Positions 43,501-52,391 of a stretch of DNA of 64,000 nucleotides are shown here, one piece after another (the stretch's first letter is position 1; each line of letters opens with the position of its first letter). Both the position numbers and the translations under genes were made by a program. This DNA comes from UBA7662 sp041688385 (GTDB taxonomy: Bacteria; Bacteroidota; Bacteroidia; UBA7662). The notes beneath the pieces are model-generated. The model ran no database searches and was not told where the DNA came from. It worked only from the letters and a program-made list of their open reading frames with translations. The DNA is taken from assembly GCA_041688385.1 (NCBI GenBank), contig JBDNIH010000168.1:22705-86704 (forward strand), in the 5' to 3' direction.

Positions 43501-44804
43501 CTGATACCAAACAGCCGTTGATGACCAACAACCTGCCCTACGGTTCGGTATTGAGCATTAAGCAGGGGGATATGATTAAAAAAGGCGACAAAATTTGTGC
43601 TTGGGATCCTTACAACGCGGTTATCATCTCCGAGTTTGAAGGTAAAGCCGATTTCGAACACATTGTAGAAGGCATGACCTTCCGCGAAGAGTCGGATGAA
43701 CAAACCGGTCACAAAGAAAAAGTAATCATCGAAACCAAAGATAAAACCCGTAACCCGTCAATACGTGTGATGAATAGCAAGAGTGAGCTGCTTCGCGGCT
43801 ACAACTTGCCAGTTGGTGCACACATTGCGGTAGATGCAGGCGATAAAATTATCCCAGGTATGGTTCTTTCGAAAATACCGCGCTCTACGTCAAAAACACG
43901 TGATATTACAGGTGGTCTGCCACGGGTAACCGAGCTTTTCGAAGCACGAAACCCATCAAACCCGGCTATCGTAACTGAAATCGACGGTGTTGCATCGTTT
44001 GGTGGTGTGAAACGTGGTAACCGCGAGATTATCATTGAATCACGCGATGGACAGGTAAAAAAATACCTGGTGCCTTTGAGCAAACATATCTTGGTACAGG
44101 ACAACGACTTTGTAAAAGCCGGTGATCCTTTGTCGGATGGTGCCATCACGCCTGCTGCTATCCTTTCTATCAAAGGTCCTGGTGCAGTGCAACAGTATTT
44201 GGTGAATAACATCCAGGAGGTTTACCGCCTTCAGGGCGTGAAAATCAACGACAAACACTTCGAAGTGATTGTCCGCCAGATGATGCAGAAAGTATTGATC
44301 ATCGATCCGGGTGATACCAGCTTCCTCGAGCAGGAAGTAGCGGATAAGATTGAGTTTACCGAAATGAACAACTGGATTTACGACAAGGTAATCGTTACAG
44401 ATTCTGCCGATTCGTCGAATCTGAAAGTTGGTCAGGTAGTTAATCTCCGCAAGGTACGCGACGAAAACTCGATGCTAAAGCGCAAAGATTTGAAGCCGGT
44501 GCAATACCGCGAAGCCATACCAGCAACGTCACAATCGATGTTACAGGGTATCACTAGGGCATCGTTGGGTACCCGTAGCTTCTTGAGTGCGGCTTCCTTC
44601 CAGGAAACCACTAAAGTGTTGAACGAAGCTGCCATCGCAGGTAAAGTCGACGAATTGGTTGGTCTGAAAGAGAACGTACTCGTAGGTCACCTCATCCCGG
44701 CCGGTACAGGCTGGCGCTCTTATGAGAAAATTGTAGTCGGTTCGATGGAAGAGTACGAGAAGCTAATGGCTTCGAAGCACGCCGAGGACATGACTGTCAA
44801 TTGA
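40509..44804 (+). CDS. rpoC: RNA polymerase beta' subunit
   Basis: 1431 residues. The N-terminal zinc-binding Cys cluster ([20 protein letters not shown]) and the catalytic [15 protein letters not shown] are intact, as are the bridge-helix/trigger-loop region ([13 protein letters not shown]..., [23 protein letters not shown]) and the second zinc site ([13 protein letters not shown]). The start 17 bases after rpoB follows an AGGAGG site. It is the last gene of the cluster; a strong terminator follows. Confidence 0.98.
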   Translation: [1431 protein letters not shown]

Positions 44805-44823
44805 TCGTTGCACATGTTTACCA

Positions 44824-44856
44824 AAAGGGAGCCGATCAACGGCTCCCTTTCTATTT
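44824..44856 (+). terminator. Intrinsic terminator after rpoC
   Basis: AAAGGGAGCCG (44824-44834), loop ATCAA, CGGCTCCCTTT (44840-44850), then CTATTT: an 11-bp perfect stem. Confidence 0.92.
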
Positions 44857-44868
44857 AAAGCAATTTTT

Positions 44869-45189
44869 ATGCAAGACGATATTCAAAACCAGAACCAAAT
44901 AAACATCGAACTGAGCGAAGAGATGGCCGAAGGAACCTACTCGAACCTCGCTATAATCACCCACAGCAATGCGGAGTTTGTGGTAGACTTTGTGCGTTTG
45001 ATGCCGGGCGTACCAAAAGCTAAAGTGAAATCACGCATTATACTTACCCCACACCATGCCAAACGTTTGTTGCATGCGTTAGCCGATAACATCGAGAAGT
45101 TTGAGCAGGTGTATGGCGAAATAGATATGAATGATCATGGGCAAGGTGGCGTACCTATGACCTTTGGAGGTCCAACTGCCCAGGCCTGA
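44869..45189 (+). CDS. DUF3467 family protein
   Basis: The 106-residue protein shows the family's core: INIELSEEMAEGTYSNLAIITHSNAEFVVDFVRLMPG, followed by KSRIILTPHHAKRLLHALADNIEKFE and a Gly-rich end. Members are small cytosolic proteins found next to rpoC in many Bacteroidota; the function is unknown. The stop overlaps the start of the next gene by one base. Confidence 0.88.
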   Translation: MQDDIQNQNQINIELSEEMAEGTYSNLAIITHSNAEFVVDFVRLMPGVPKAKVKSRIILTPHHAKRLLHALADNIEKFEQVYGEIDMNDHGQGGVPMTFGGPTAQA

Positions 45190-45563
45190 TGCTAAATGAT
45201 TTTGATGCCGCAACTTTACCCGAGTTGAAACAATATGTTGCCCGGGTTTTGGCGCTTACCGAATGGTACAGCCGCGAGCAATATGAAGAAATTGAGTTGA
45301 TACGTTTAGCTGACCCCTTGTATGCCCTGCTCGATGAGATGCGCATACGGGATTTTATCTATGATTTCGATTGGATCAGTTGGGGTAAAGAAGCCGAAAA
45401 ACTGATAGAAAAGCCTGAATTACTTGAAAAAGCCGATTTGATTGGTCTCCAAAAGCTCATGACGGCGCATAGCCGCAATGAAGCGTTGCGGGATGGACAT
45501 CTGGCAGAGATGATCGATAGCGGTCATTTACGTTTATTATTCCAGCGATTAATGGTGCTCTGA
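45189..45563 (+). CDS. Unrecognised 124-residue helical protein
   Basis: An acidic, all-helical cytosolic protein (LPELKQYVARVLALTEWYSREQYEEIELIRLADPLYALLDEMR, then repeated E/K/L-rich helices). It shares one base with the DUF3467 stop, so the two are probably translated together. I do not recognise a family; the second half (IGLQKLMTAHSRNEALRDGHLAEMIDSGHL) is compatible with a conserved Bacteroidota DUF. Confidence 0.7.
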   Translation: MLNDFDAATLPELKQYVARVLALTEWYSREQYEEIELIRLADPLYALLDEMRIRDFIYDFDWISWGKEAEKLIEKPELLEKADLIGLQKLMTAHSRNEALRDGHLAEMIDSGHLRLLFQRLMVL

Positions 45564-45588
45564 AAAGACCTGCTTTGTATATTGGGGG

Positions 45589-46209
45589 ATGAAACAACTG
45601 TGTTGGGTCATCCCTTTTTTATTGCTGACCTTAAGTAGTGGTGCCCAAAACTTTAATGCAGGTTTGGTGGGCGGGCTCAGTGGTACCCAGCTCGATGGTG
45701 ACGGTTTGGGCGGCTATAATAAGCTCGGCATTTATGCCGGCGCTTTTGTCAACCGGGCAATCAACGACCGCTTATCATGGCAGTTTGAGATGGCTTATAG
45801 CCAAAAGGGCAGTAGGCGGGTAATTAAACCAGAGACCTTGGATGAAGGGCCTTGGATACGCCTGCAGATGCACTATATAGATGTGCCGCTGCTGTTAATC
45901 TGGGAATTTCGCGATAATCTAGATGTGGAAGTGGGTATTAGCGGTAATATGTTACTGTCGTACAACTACCGAGATCTCCGAAATAATTTACTGAACACCA
46001 ATTTTTCACGCTTTGAAAGCGCACTGCTCCTAGGTGCTCGGTACCAACTAAAAGGCAAAGTCTACGCTTTCGTGCGTGCCAATTACTCCATGTTTAGCAT
46101 CGACCCAAATGCTAATTTTTTGCCTTTTTTTGCGCTGGTACAAAGGGGGACCTATAATAACGTAATCACACTCGGATTACGTTATCAGCTTACCCGCAAT
46201 AATAATTGA
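45589..46209 (+). CDS. Outer-membrane beta-barrel protein (PorT-like family)
   Basis: A signal peptide (to about LSSGAQ) precedes a 190-residue barrel of the outer-membrane beta-barrel family PF13568 type: FNAGLVGGLSGTQLDG, WQFEMAYSQKGSRR, the MHYIDVPLLLIWEF strand that is characteristic, and NVITLGLRYQL at the end. Most members have no known function; PorT itself belongs to T9SS. Its 3' end overlaps the convergent oxidoreductase gene by 25 bases. Confidence 0.82.
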   Translation: MKQLCWVIPFLLLTLSSGAQNFNAGLVGGLSGTQLDGDGLGGYNKLGIYAGAFVNRAINDRLSWQFEMAYSQKGSRRVIKPETLDEGPWIRLQMHYIDVPLLLIWEFRDNLDVEVGISGNMLLSYNYRDLRNNLLNTNFSRFESALLLGARYQLKGKVYAFVRANYSMFSIDPNANFLPFFALVQRGTYNNVITLGLRYQLTRNNN

Positions 46210-47660
46210 TGGTCGGCGGCTAGTTTCTCAAAGGCAATCAAACCGCTTAAACAAGCACCTGGAATACCTTGGCCTGGATAAGTGGTATCTCCACAAACAT
46301 AAGCCCCTTTTTGGTCCAAACGTGCCGACATCATTTGCCAGGGTTTGATATGTTTAAACTGCGGATAACCACCCACAAAACCCCATTTTCTCCCCGTCCA
46401 TTTTTCCCAGCTTTTTGGCCCAGAACTGTGGAGGTAATGGATGTTCTCCAGTCGGAGAAAGTTTTGTTTTGCAAGCAAATCAAGAATGGCATTTTCCAAA
46501 ACAGCTAGGTCTCCTATGAATTGGTTTTGTGGGTCCGGCCAGTGGGTACTGACGGATGCAGCCATCTGGCCTTGCGGTGCCCGCTCGGTATCGTCGGGTG
46601 GGTGTAACGACACAAACACACTCGCACTTTGCAAACCCGGTAGGGGTGAGGGAAGATGAAGTTGATAGTGCAATGCGTCGAAAGTACGGTGTGAACTGAA
46701 ACCGATGCCCAATTGTAAAGCACTGTTGAGTTGCGTGGAGGGGAACAAATGGGCTTCGATTTTTTTGCGGACTTTCCCTTTTTCCCAGAGCGGTGCCAGG
46801 TTGTTTAACGGAAGGCTACTTACCAACAGCTCGGCTGAAAAATCGCCTTGATTGGTTTCCACTAAATAGCCATTTTTTTTGCGCTTAATGACCTTTACCT
46901 CGGTTTTATAGTGAATTTCCCCACCCAATTGTTCGATGTAACTGACAAAAGGAGCTACCAGATTTCGCATGCCGCCTGACACATACCAGTTAGGGAAATT
47001 GGTGTAACAGAGTGCGGTGGCTCCGAAAAGTACATTTACTTCGCCGGCTTTGTTTTGGGCGGTGATGAGAAGCTGCTCGTTTACAAAACGACAGAACATT
47101 TCGTTTTTATCCAGATCGAACTGCTTCAGTAAATCGGCGATTGTACGGAAAGCTGAAGGTATCGCACGTAGCTGTTCGGGTCGGAAAGCTTTTGCCATTG
47201 CTAGCAAATCACTGAAACGATCGGGCGGAAAATTAAGCTGTTTTACGCTGGTGCGCCACACTAAAGCAGCGATACGGTAACAATACCGCCAAAAAGCAGC
47301 CTGACCTGGCTTACCAAACACACGCTCGGCTTCCGCTATCCAGTCCGCTAGCTTTTCATGCCGGGTAATAATTTGGCCATCTAACAGCACCTGCATAGGT
47401 GTGCCGAGTTTTTGGGCGTTCACTTTTATGCCGGTGCGGTCGAGTATGGCCTGCAACGGCATTCCTTCTCCTAAGCCAACAAGTGTGGTTGCTCCGCTCT
47501 CAAACCAAAAATTTTTGCGCCAATAGGTTGCGGTACACCCGCCTGGCATCCAGTTTTGTTCGAGTAGGGTGACCTGAATTCCGGCTTGTGACAACAAACT
47601 TGCTGCACTTAATCCAGCCATGCCACTGCCAATGACAAGGGCGGTTTTAGGGGTCGACAT
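46185..47660 (-). CDS. Phytoene desaturase/carotenoid isomerase-like FAD oxidoreductase
   Basis: 491 residues: an N-terminal Rossmann dinucleotide-binding motif (VIGSGMAGLSAASLL, E at the end of beta2 in LLEQN), the PGGCTATYWRKNFWFESGATTL segment typical of CrtI/CrtISO/retinol saturase proteins, and the C-terminal GAYVCGDTTYPGQGIPGACLSGL FAD-binding signature. It probably acts on a polyene substrate such as a carotenoid, but no other carotenoid genes are in the window. It is convergent with and overlaps the barrel gene 3' end. Confidence 0.85.
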   Translation of the reverse strand: MSTPKTALVIGSGMAGLSAASLLSQAGIQVTLLEQNWMPGGCTATYWRKNFWFESGATTLVGLGEGMPLQAILDRTGIKVNAQKLGTPMQVLLDGQIITRHEKLADWIAEAERVFGKPGQAAFWRYCYRIAALVWRTSVKQLNFPPDRFSDLLAMAKAFRPEQLRAIPSAFRTIADLLKQFDLDKNEMFCRFVNEQLLITAQNKAGEVNVLFGATALCYTNFPNWYVSGGMRNLVAPFVSYIEQLGGEIHYKTEVKVIKRKKNGYLVETNQGDFSAELLVSSLPLNNLAPLWEKGKVRKKIEAHLFPSTQLNSALQLGIGFSSHRTFDALHYQLHLPSPLPGLQSASVFVSLHPPDDTERAPQGQMAASVSTHWPDPQNQFIGDLAVLENAILDLLAKQNFLRLENIHYLHSSGPKSWEKWTGRKWGFVGGYPQFKHIKPWQMMSARLDQKGAYVCGDTTYPGQGIPGACLSGLIAFEKLAADHQLLLRVS

Positions 47661-47676
47661 GGTTTAAAAACAGCGC

Positions 47677-47699
47677 GGGCCGGATTTGGTTTCCGGCCC
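47677..47699 (-). terminator. Hairpin terminator after the subtilase gene
   Basis: On the minus strand GGGCCGGA pairs with TCCGGCCC (47699-47692 with 47684-47677); a run of five T follows six bases later. It lies between the subtilase stop (47707) and the oxidoreductase ATG (47660). Confidence 0.6.
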
Positions 47700-47706
47700 A
47701 CGAGGA

Positions 47707-50700
47707 TTATTCTTTAATCAACTTCTGCTGCAAGACCCCCTGATCTGTCTTGAGCTGGACGAGGTACATCCCTTTGCCTAGTTGGTTGAGCGGTATTTCG
47801 AGTCGACTTTCGCTGGTGCCTGTGATGCTGATGTGCTCTCGACCCAACAAATCAAGTATGCGTATGCCACCTTTAATGGCTGCATCAGCTTCAATAAACA
47901 GAACGTCCTTGGCTGGATTCGGATATATCTTCCATTTTACACGCTCCAAAGTTTCGGTACTGGTAAAGAGGTCAATGACATATATGGCATTGGGAATGGT
48001 TAGTGTCACTGCACAGCCGTTGTGCGTACCGGTGAGCGAAATATCGTACCAGCCTGTATCGGCATAAGATTTTGCAGGGCCAAATGCTGTTGAACTCGTG
48101 CCATCACCGAAATTCCATAAAAAGTTGGAGGCAAATTGGCTGATATTTACGAGAAGGATATTCTGGTTCTGGCGAACCGTATTGTTTATGATATTAAAAT
48201 TCACCACCGGGTTATTTGGCACCACAACGGTATAACTCAAGGTGTCACTGCCATGACTGTTGGTGGCTATCAGGCTGAGGTTTTGATTCCCGCTTTGGAA
48301 ATTGGTGGTGTCGAGCGGAAGTGTGTTGCCGTTTGTACCATTGAAGCGCCATTGTTGACTGGTAGCAAACAAACTTTGGGTGGTGGTGAACACATCTAGG
48401 GGAGCGCATCCTGTGGCTAAGCTGTTGCTGAAATCTGCTATAGGTCGGTTACTGTTGGTAGTAACTACAATGCGGTCGAGATAAATATTATTGCCAAAAT
48501 CGTTTTTGGTGCCAAAACGGATGATGATGTCATTTTGGTTAACAAAGGCATTAAGCGGCAATTCAATACGCTGCCAATCGGCTGCACTCACAGGTATAAA
48601 AGGGGTGTTTCGAGGAGTAGCTGTGGCCATGCCTGCGCCGCCATTGGCATAAATGCGGGTGCCAAAAGTATTTCCGCAATCGGTAGAGATGTCGATAAAC
48701 AAACTGTCTTTATTGCCTGGATTTTCGGCGTAAGCAAGGTAAAAACGCAACAGGGCTTGACCGGTATCTGGTAGTGAAATACGTGGCGTTTCCATATAAT
48801 CAAACTGACCACGGCTATTGTAGGCATGACAATTCATCATAGCGGAACGAATTGAATTGGGCATGCCGTTGGAACTGTTGATGCCCCAACCAATACCATT
48901 GTCTGCGTTGAGGACGAAAAATGGAGAGCTAGAAAGGTTAGGGAATTCAAACTCCTCCCGAAAAGGTGCCGCAACTGCAGTACGTAATTGGAAAGTAGTT
49001 TGAATACGGTTGTCGAAGGTATCGAGCTCCACCAAGCTGGTGTCGAGGCTGAGGCGTACATTGATGCTATTGTTGCTGCTCATGGCTGGCACAAAAAGCG
49101 AGGGAAGCGTAAGGTTCAACAGTGCCGTGCTGGCTAAACTACCTGTCCATGGCAAGCGCAGTACAGCCACATTATTGATAGTTACATCAATAGTGATTTG
49201 TGTAATGGCTGAGTCGCCACGATTACGAATTGCAATGATGGGGCGCACAGAGTCGGCACAGACTATGCTATTGATGCCGCTAATGCCTTCGGCTTTGATG
49301 TTGTACGCACCGCCGACAGGAACGGCAGGGGTGAAAGTAAGTGCGAGGAAGTTAAATGCAGCATTTAAGTCTACCCGGCCATTGCCGTAGGTATTGTCTT
49401 CGCCAACGGCACCCATATCAATCGCAGTGTTGTAGATGGCACGCATGATGGTGCTGCCTGGTACATTCGGGAAAGCTTCTTTCAACAATAATATGCCTCC
49501 GGCTACATGTGGTGCTGCCATGGAAGTGCCGGTAAAATTGCTGTAACCATTGGCGCCAACGGAGGAACGCACACTGGTTCCGGGAGCTACCACCTCAGGC
49601 TTAATAAGCAAGGGGGCTTCGGGAGAAACACAAACCGAAGGTCCGCGGCTTGAGCTGTTAGCTATGGGTAAAGCGGCGCTATTCCCATTGATGTTGCCTA
49701 CGCAAAACACATTCACCTCATTGGTATTGATGTTTTTGGGAGAGGTAATCGTGGACACATTCGGCCCGCTGTTACCTGCCGAAAAAACGACGGCCACACC
49801 GGCTGCTTCAAGTGCGTTAAAAATGGGCACGTAGCTGCCATTACACTGACTGGTACCGCTTGAGCCACCCCAAGAGTTATTTACAACGTCTGGAACATCA
49901 TCGGAGGTCGTTGTGTCGTTGTCGGGATTTAAAGCCCATTGAAACGCGGCGGTAGCCGAGGGGCCACCGCTACAACCAATGCCCGATGCTGCTATCCAAT
50001 GTGCATTAAAGGCCGAACCTACGGTGTCGTTGGTGTTGCGTTGTAATCCTAAAATTATGCCCATTACGTGTGAGCCGTGGTTGCCACCACATTCGTTGGG
50101 CAAGGTGCCGGGGCCGAGCCAGCTTTCGTTGAGGGGGGCAAAATTACCTCTCCAGCTTTCTACGAGAGCAGGGTGGAGGCCACTGGCACCACTATCGATG
50201 ATCATCCCTAAACGACCGCGGCCGGTATAACCACGCTTCCAAAGGGAGTCAGACTTGATGACGCGCAGCCCGATTTCGCTGCCGTTGATTGCGTTTGGAC
50301 TGGCATTTACTGGATCGACCGTAATAGGGTCGGTAACAAACTCCAAGTCTAAATCAGGATCAATTAACGCGATACCCGGAACGGATTGGGCCAAATAAAG
50401 AATAATAGCTGCCTGAGCATCTATTACCACCAAATTGGCAATCCAGTAGGGCTGGTAGAACTTGATTTTTTCGGGGTGCATTTGCGCAAGACTATTGATT
50501 TGCTCAAGCAAAGGTCCCTGTGTTGCCGCTGCCTTATCTATCAATGCCTTTACTACCCTGCGTACCCTTGTATCCCGATTGGCTTGTTCTGCATCCAGTT
50601 TAGCCGAGAGGGCAAAGTTGTCTACTTGGTCGGCCAGCAGTATGCGCACCCTGAAATAATCATTTTGTCGAGCGGGATCGGTAAGTTGACTATGCAAAGG

Positions 50701-50778
50701 GCCATCAATGATGCCATTTTGTGCAAAAGTAGTCAGCTGTAGGAATAGAAGTGAAAAGCAAAGGAGAAGTTTTGTCAT
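47707..50778 (-). CDS. Subtilisin-like serine protease with T9SS sorting domain
   Basis: The 1023-residue precursor is read from ATG 50778, which starts the signal peptide (MTKLLLCFSLLFLQLTTFAQ). An in-frame TTG 24 codons upstream would precede it and is not used. A propeptide is followed by an S8 catalytic domain with D195 (IIDSGASG), H234 (GGNHGSHVMG) and S419 (GTSMAAPHVAGG); the oxyanion Asn is in NNSWGG. Downstream come beta-sandwich modules, a PKD-like domain (FLWNFGDGTSS...) and a C-terminal type A sorting domain (KIYPNPAKDVLF, GMYLVQLKTDQGV). It is exported by the Por system and probably cell-surface or secreted. It is divergent from the dihydroorotase gene. Confidence 0.93.
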   Translation of the reverse strand: MTKLLLCFSLLFLQLTTFAQNGIIDGPLHSQLTDPARQNDYFRVRILLADQVDNFALSAKLDAEQANRDTRVRRVVKALIDKAAATQGPLLEQINSLAQMHPEKIKFYQPYWIANLVVIDAQAAIILYLAQSVPGIALIDPDLDLEFVTDPITVDPVNASPNAINGSEIGLRVIKSDSLWKRGYTGRGRLGMIIDSGASGLHPALVESWRGNFAPLNESWLGPGTLPNECGGNHGSHVMGIILGLQRNTNDTVGSAFNAHWIAASGIGCSGGPSATAAFQWALNPDNDTTTSDDVPDVVNNSWGGSSGTSQCNGSYVPIFNALEAAGVAVVFSAGNSGPNVSTITSPKNINTNEVNVFCVGNINGNSAALPIANSSSRGPSVCVSPEAPLLIKPEVVAPGTSVRSSVGANGYSNFTGTSMAAPHVAGGILLLKEAFPNVPGSTIMRAIYNTAIDMGAVGEDNTYGNGRVDLNAAFNFLALTFTPAVPVGGAYNIKAEGISGINSIVCADSVRPIIAIRNRGDSAITQITIDVTINNVAVLRLPWTGSLASTALLNLTLPSLFVPAMSSNNSINVRLSLDTSLVELDTFDNRIQTTFQLRTAVAAPFREEFEFPNLSSSPFFVLNADNGIGWGINSSNGMPNSIRSAMMNCHAYNSRGQFDYMETPRISLPDTGQALLRFYLAYAENPGNKDSLFIDISTDCGNTFGTRIYANGGAGMATATPRNTPFIPVSAADWQRIELPLNAFVNQNDIIIRFGTKNDFGNNIYLDRIVVTTNSNRPIADFSNSLATGCAPLDVFTTTQSLFATSQQWRFNGTNGNTLPLDTTNFQSGNQNLSLIATNSHGSDTLSYTVVVPNNPVVNFNIINNTVRQNQNILLVNISQFASNFLWNFGDGTSSTAFGPAKSYADTGWYDISLTGTHNGCAVTLTIPNAIYVIDLFTSTETLERVKWKIYPNPAKDVLFIEADAAIKGGIRILDLLGREHISITGTSESRLEIPLNQLGKGMYLVQLKTDQGVLQQKLIKE

Positions 50779-50783
50779 TCGTG

Positions 50784-50791
50784 TAATTTTG
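50784..50791 (+). promoter_or_regulatory. Candidate -7 box of pyrC
   Basis: TAATTTTG exactly matches TAnnTTTG, 60 bases before the dihydroorotase ATG. It begins only five bases beyond the start codon of the divergent subtilase, so the two 5' regions overlap. Confidence 0.4.
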
Positions 50792-50850
50792 ATTTCGCTT
50801 AAGTGGAAGGCGTGAACGCCAAAAAAGTTTGAAGCAACTAATATACGCAA

Positions 50851-52188
50851 ATGGAGTCAATAGCAATTCGCAATGCACGCATCATCAATGATGGTTTAGA
50901 TTTTGAAGGCAACCTATTGCTGAAAAATGGCCGTATTTGGCAAATCAGTGGATTACAAAAATTGCCAGTTGCCGATCGTGTTGTTGATTTAAGGGGTGAT
51001 TTGTTGCTTCCAGGTATTATCGACGACCAAGTTCACTTCCGCGAACCTGGCTTAACGCACAAAGCCGACATCCGCACAGAATCATTGGCAGCCGTGGCCG
51101 GTGGCATTACCTCTTATATGGAGATGCCTAATACCGTTCCGGGTGCGACCACGGTTGAGCTATTGGAACAGAAGTATAGCCGGGCAGCAGAAGTATCGGC
51201 GGCCAACTACTCTTTTTTTATGGGCACCACCAACGATAACTTGGCTGAGATCCGGAAAGTGGACTTTAGTAAGGTATGCGGCCTGAAAATATTCATGGGC
51301 AGCTCCACAGGTAATATGTTGGTAGATGACCTCCATACCCTTTCCCAAATATTCGCAGAAGTGCCCGCTATTATTGCCGTGCACTGCGAGGACGATAAAA
51401 TGATTGCTGAAAATCTGGAAAGGTATAAAGCTGAGTATGGTGAAAACCTGCCTGTCCACTTTCATCCCCTCATCCGCGATGCCGAGGCTTGCTTCGCCTC
51501 TTCTTCAAAAGCCAAAGCACTGGCCGAAAAATACAATAGCCGCCTACACGTGCTACATATCTCTACGGCAAAAGAAACGGAGCTCTTCCGCAATGACTTA
51601 CCGCTTGAGCAAAAACGCATCACTGCAGAGGCCTGTATCCATCATTTATGGTTCAGTGATGAGGACTACGAAAGACTTGGGAATCTGATTAAATGGAATC
51701 CGGCGGTCAAAACCAAAACAGATCAAACGGCAATTTGGAAAGCTTTGTTAGATGGCCGGATAGATGTTGTGGCGACAGATCATGCCCCCCACACGCTTGA
51801 AGAAAAACAAAAACCTATGCTGCAAGCACCATCAGGTGGGCCATTGGTACAACATAGTCTCGTGGCCATGCTCGAATTTGTACGGCAAGGTCAACTGAGC
51901 CTACCTATGCTGGTGCAGAAAATGGCACATAACCCGGCCATCTTATTTCGCGTTGCCAATCGGGGGTTTGTACGCGAAGGGTATTGGGCCGATTTGGTGG
52001 CCGTAACAAACCGCCCTTGGCAAGTAACGAAGCATAACCTATTGTATAAGTGTGGTTGGTCACCCTTTGCAGGTGAAACGTTTCAGTATCAGGTGTCACA
52101 TTGTTGGGTAAATGGCCAATTGGCTTGGAAAGAGGGGAAATTCGATGCCGCCGTTCGTGGGCGTAGGCTTAATTTTGAACAAAACTGA
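50851..52188 (+). CDS. pyrC: Dihydroorotase
   Basis: The 445-residue amidohydrolase closes carbamoyl aspartate to dihydroorotate in pyrimidine synthesis. Motifs: DDQVHFREPGLTHKADI, GGITSYMEMPNTVPGATT, the carboxylated-Lys region KIFMGSSTGN, HCED, HVLHIST, and the catalytic ATDHAPHTLEEK. In the metal motif the usual first His of HxH is Gln (D59-Q60-V61-H62); I recall this Gln in other Bacteroidota dihydroorotases, so it may be a family trait. The protein is of type I (about 430 residues). Confidence 0.93.
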   Translation: MESIAIRNARIINDGLDFEGNLLLKNGRIWQISGLQKLPVADRVVDLRGDLLLPGIIDDQVHFREPGLTHKADIRTESLAAVAGGITSYMEMPNTVPGATTVELLEQKYSRAAEVSAANYSFFMGTTNDNLAEIRKVDFSKVCGLKIFMGSSTGNMLVDDLHTLSQIFAEVPAIIAVHCEDDKMIAENLERYKAEYGENLPVHFHPLIRDAEACFASSSKAKALAEKYNSRLHVLHISTAKETELFRNDLPLEQKRITAEACIHHLWFSDEDYERLGNLIKWNPAVKTKTDQTAIWKALLDGRIDVVATDHAPHTLEEKQKPMLQAPSGGPLVQHSLVAMLEFVRQGQLSLPMLVQKMAHNPAILFRVANRGFVREGYWADLVAVTNRPWQVTKHNLLYKCGWSPFAGETFQYQVSHCWVNGQLAWKEGKFDAAVRGRRLNFEQN

Positions 52189-52391
52189 TATTCTCTTTTG
52201 TCAAGCGCCAAATCGTACTTCAGACATTTTAAAGCCCTATTTTTTGAGGTCTTCTAATTTCAGGGGTCGATTTTTCCTCAAAAAAATGCAGTAATAACCC
52301 GCATTTTGAGCCAAATGCGGAAAAAAAAGTTGGACTGTCGCGAAAAAGACAGGCGAAAAATTTCTTAGATTAGGACTTCTAATTTTAGCAC
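52189..52391 (+). other. Leader region of the first giant protein gene
   Basis: About 200 AT-rich bases with no open frame. A TAATTTTA sequence 11-18 bases before the ATG resembles a -7 box. No terminator hairpin with T tract was seen after pyrC. Confidence 0.4.
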
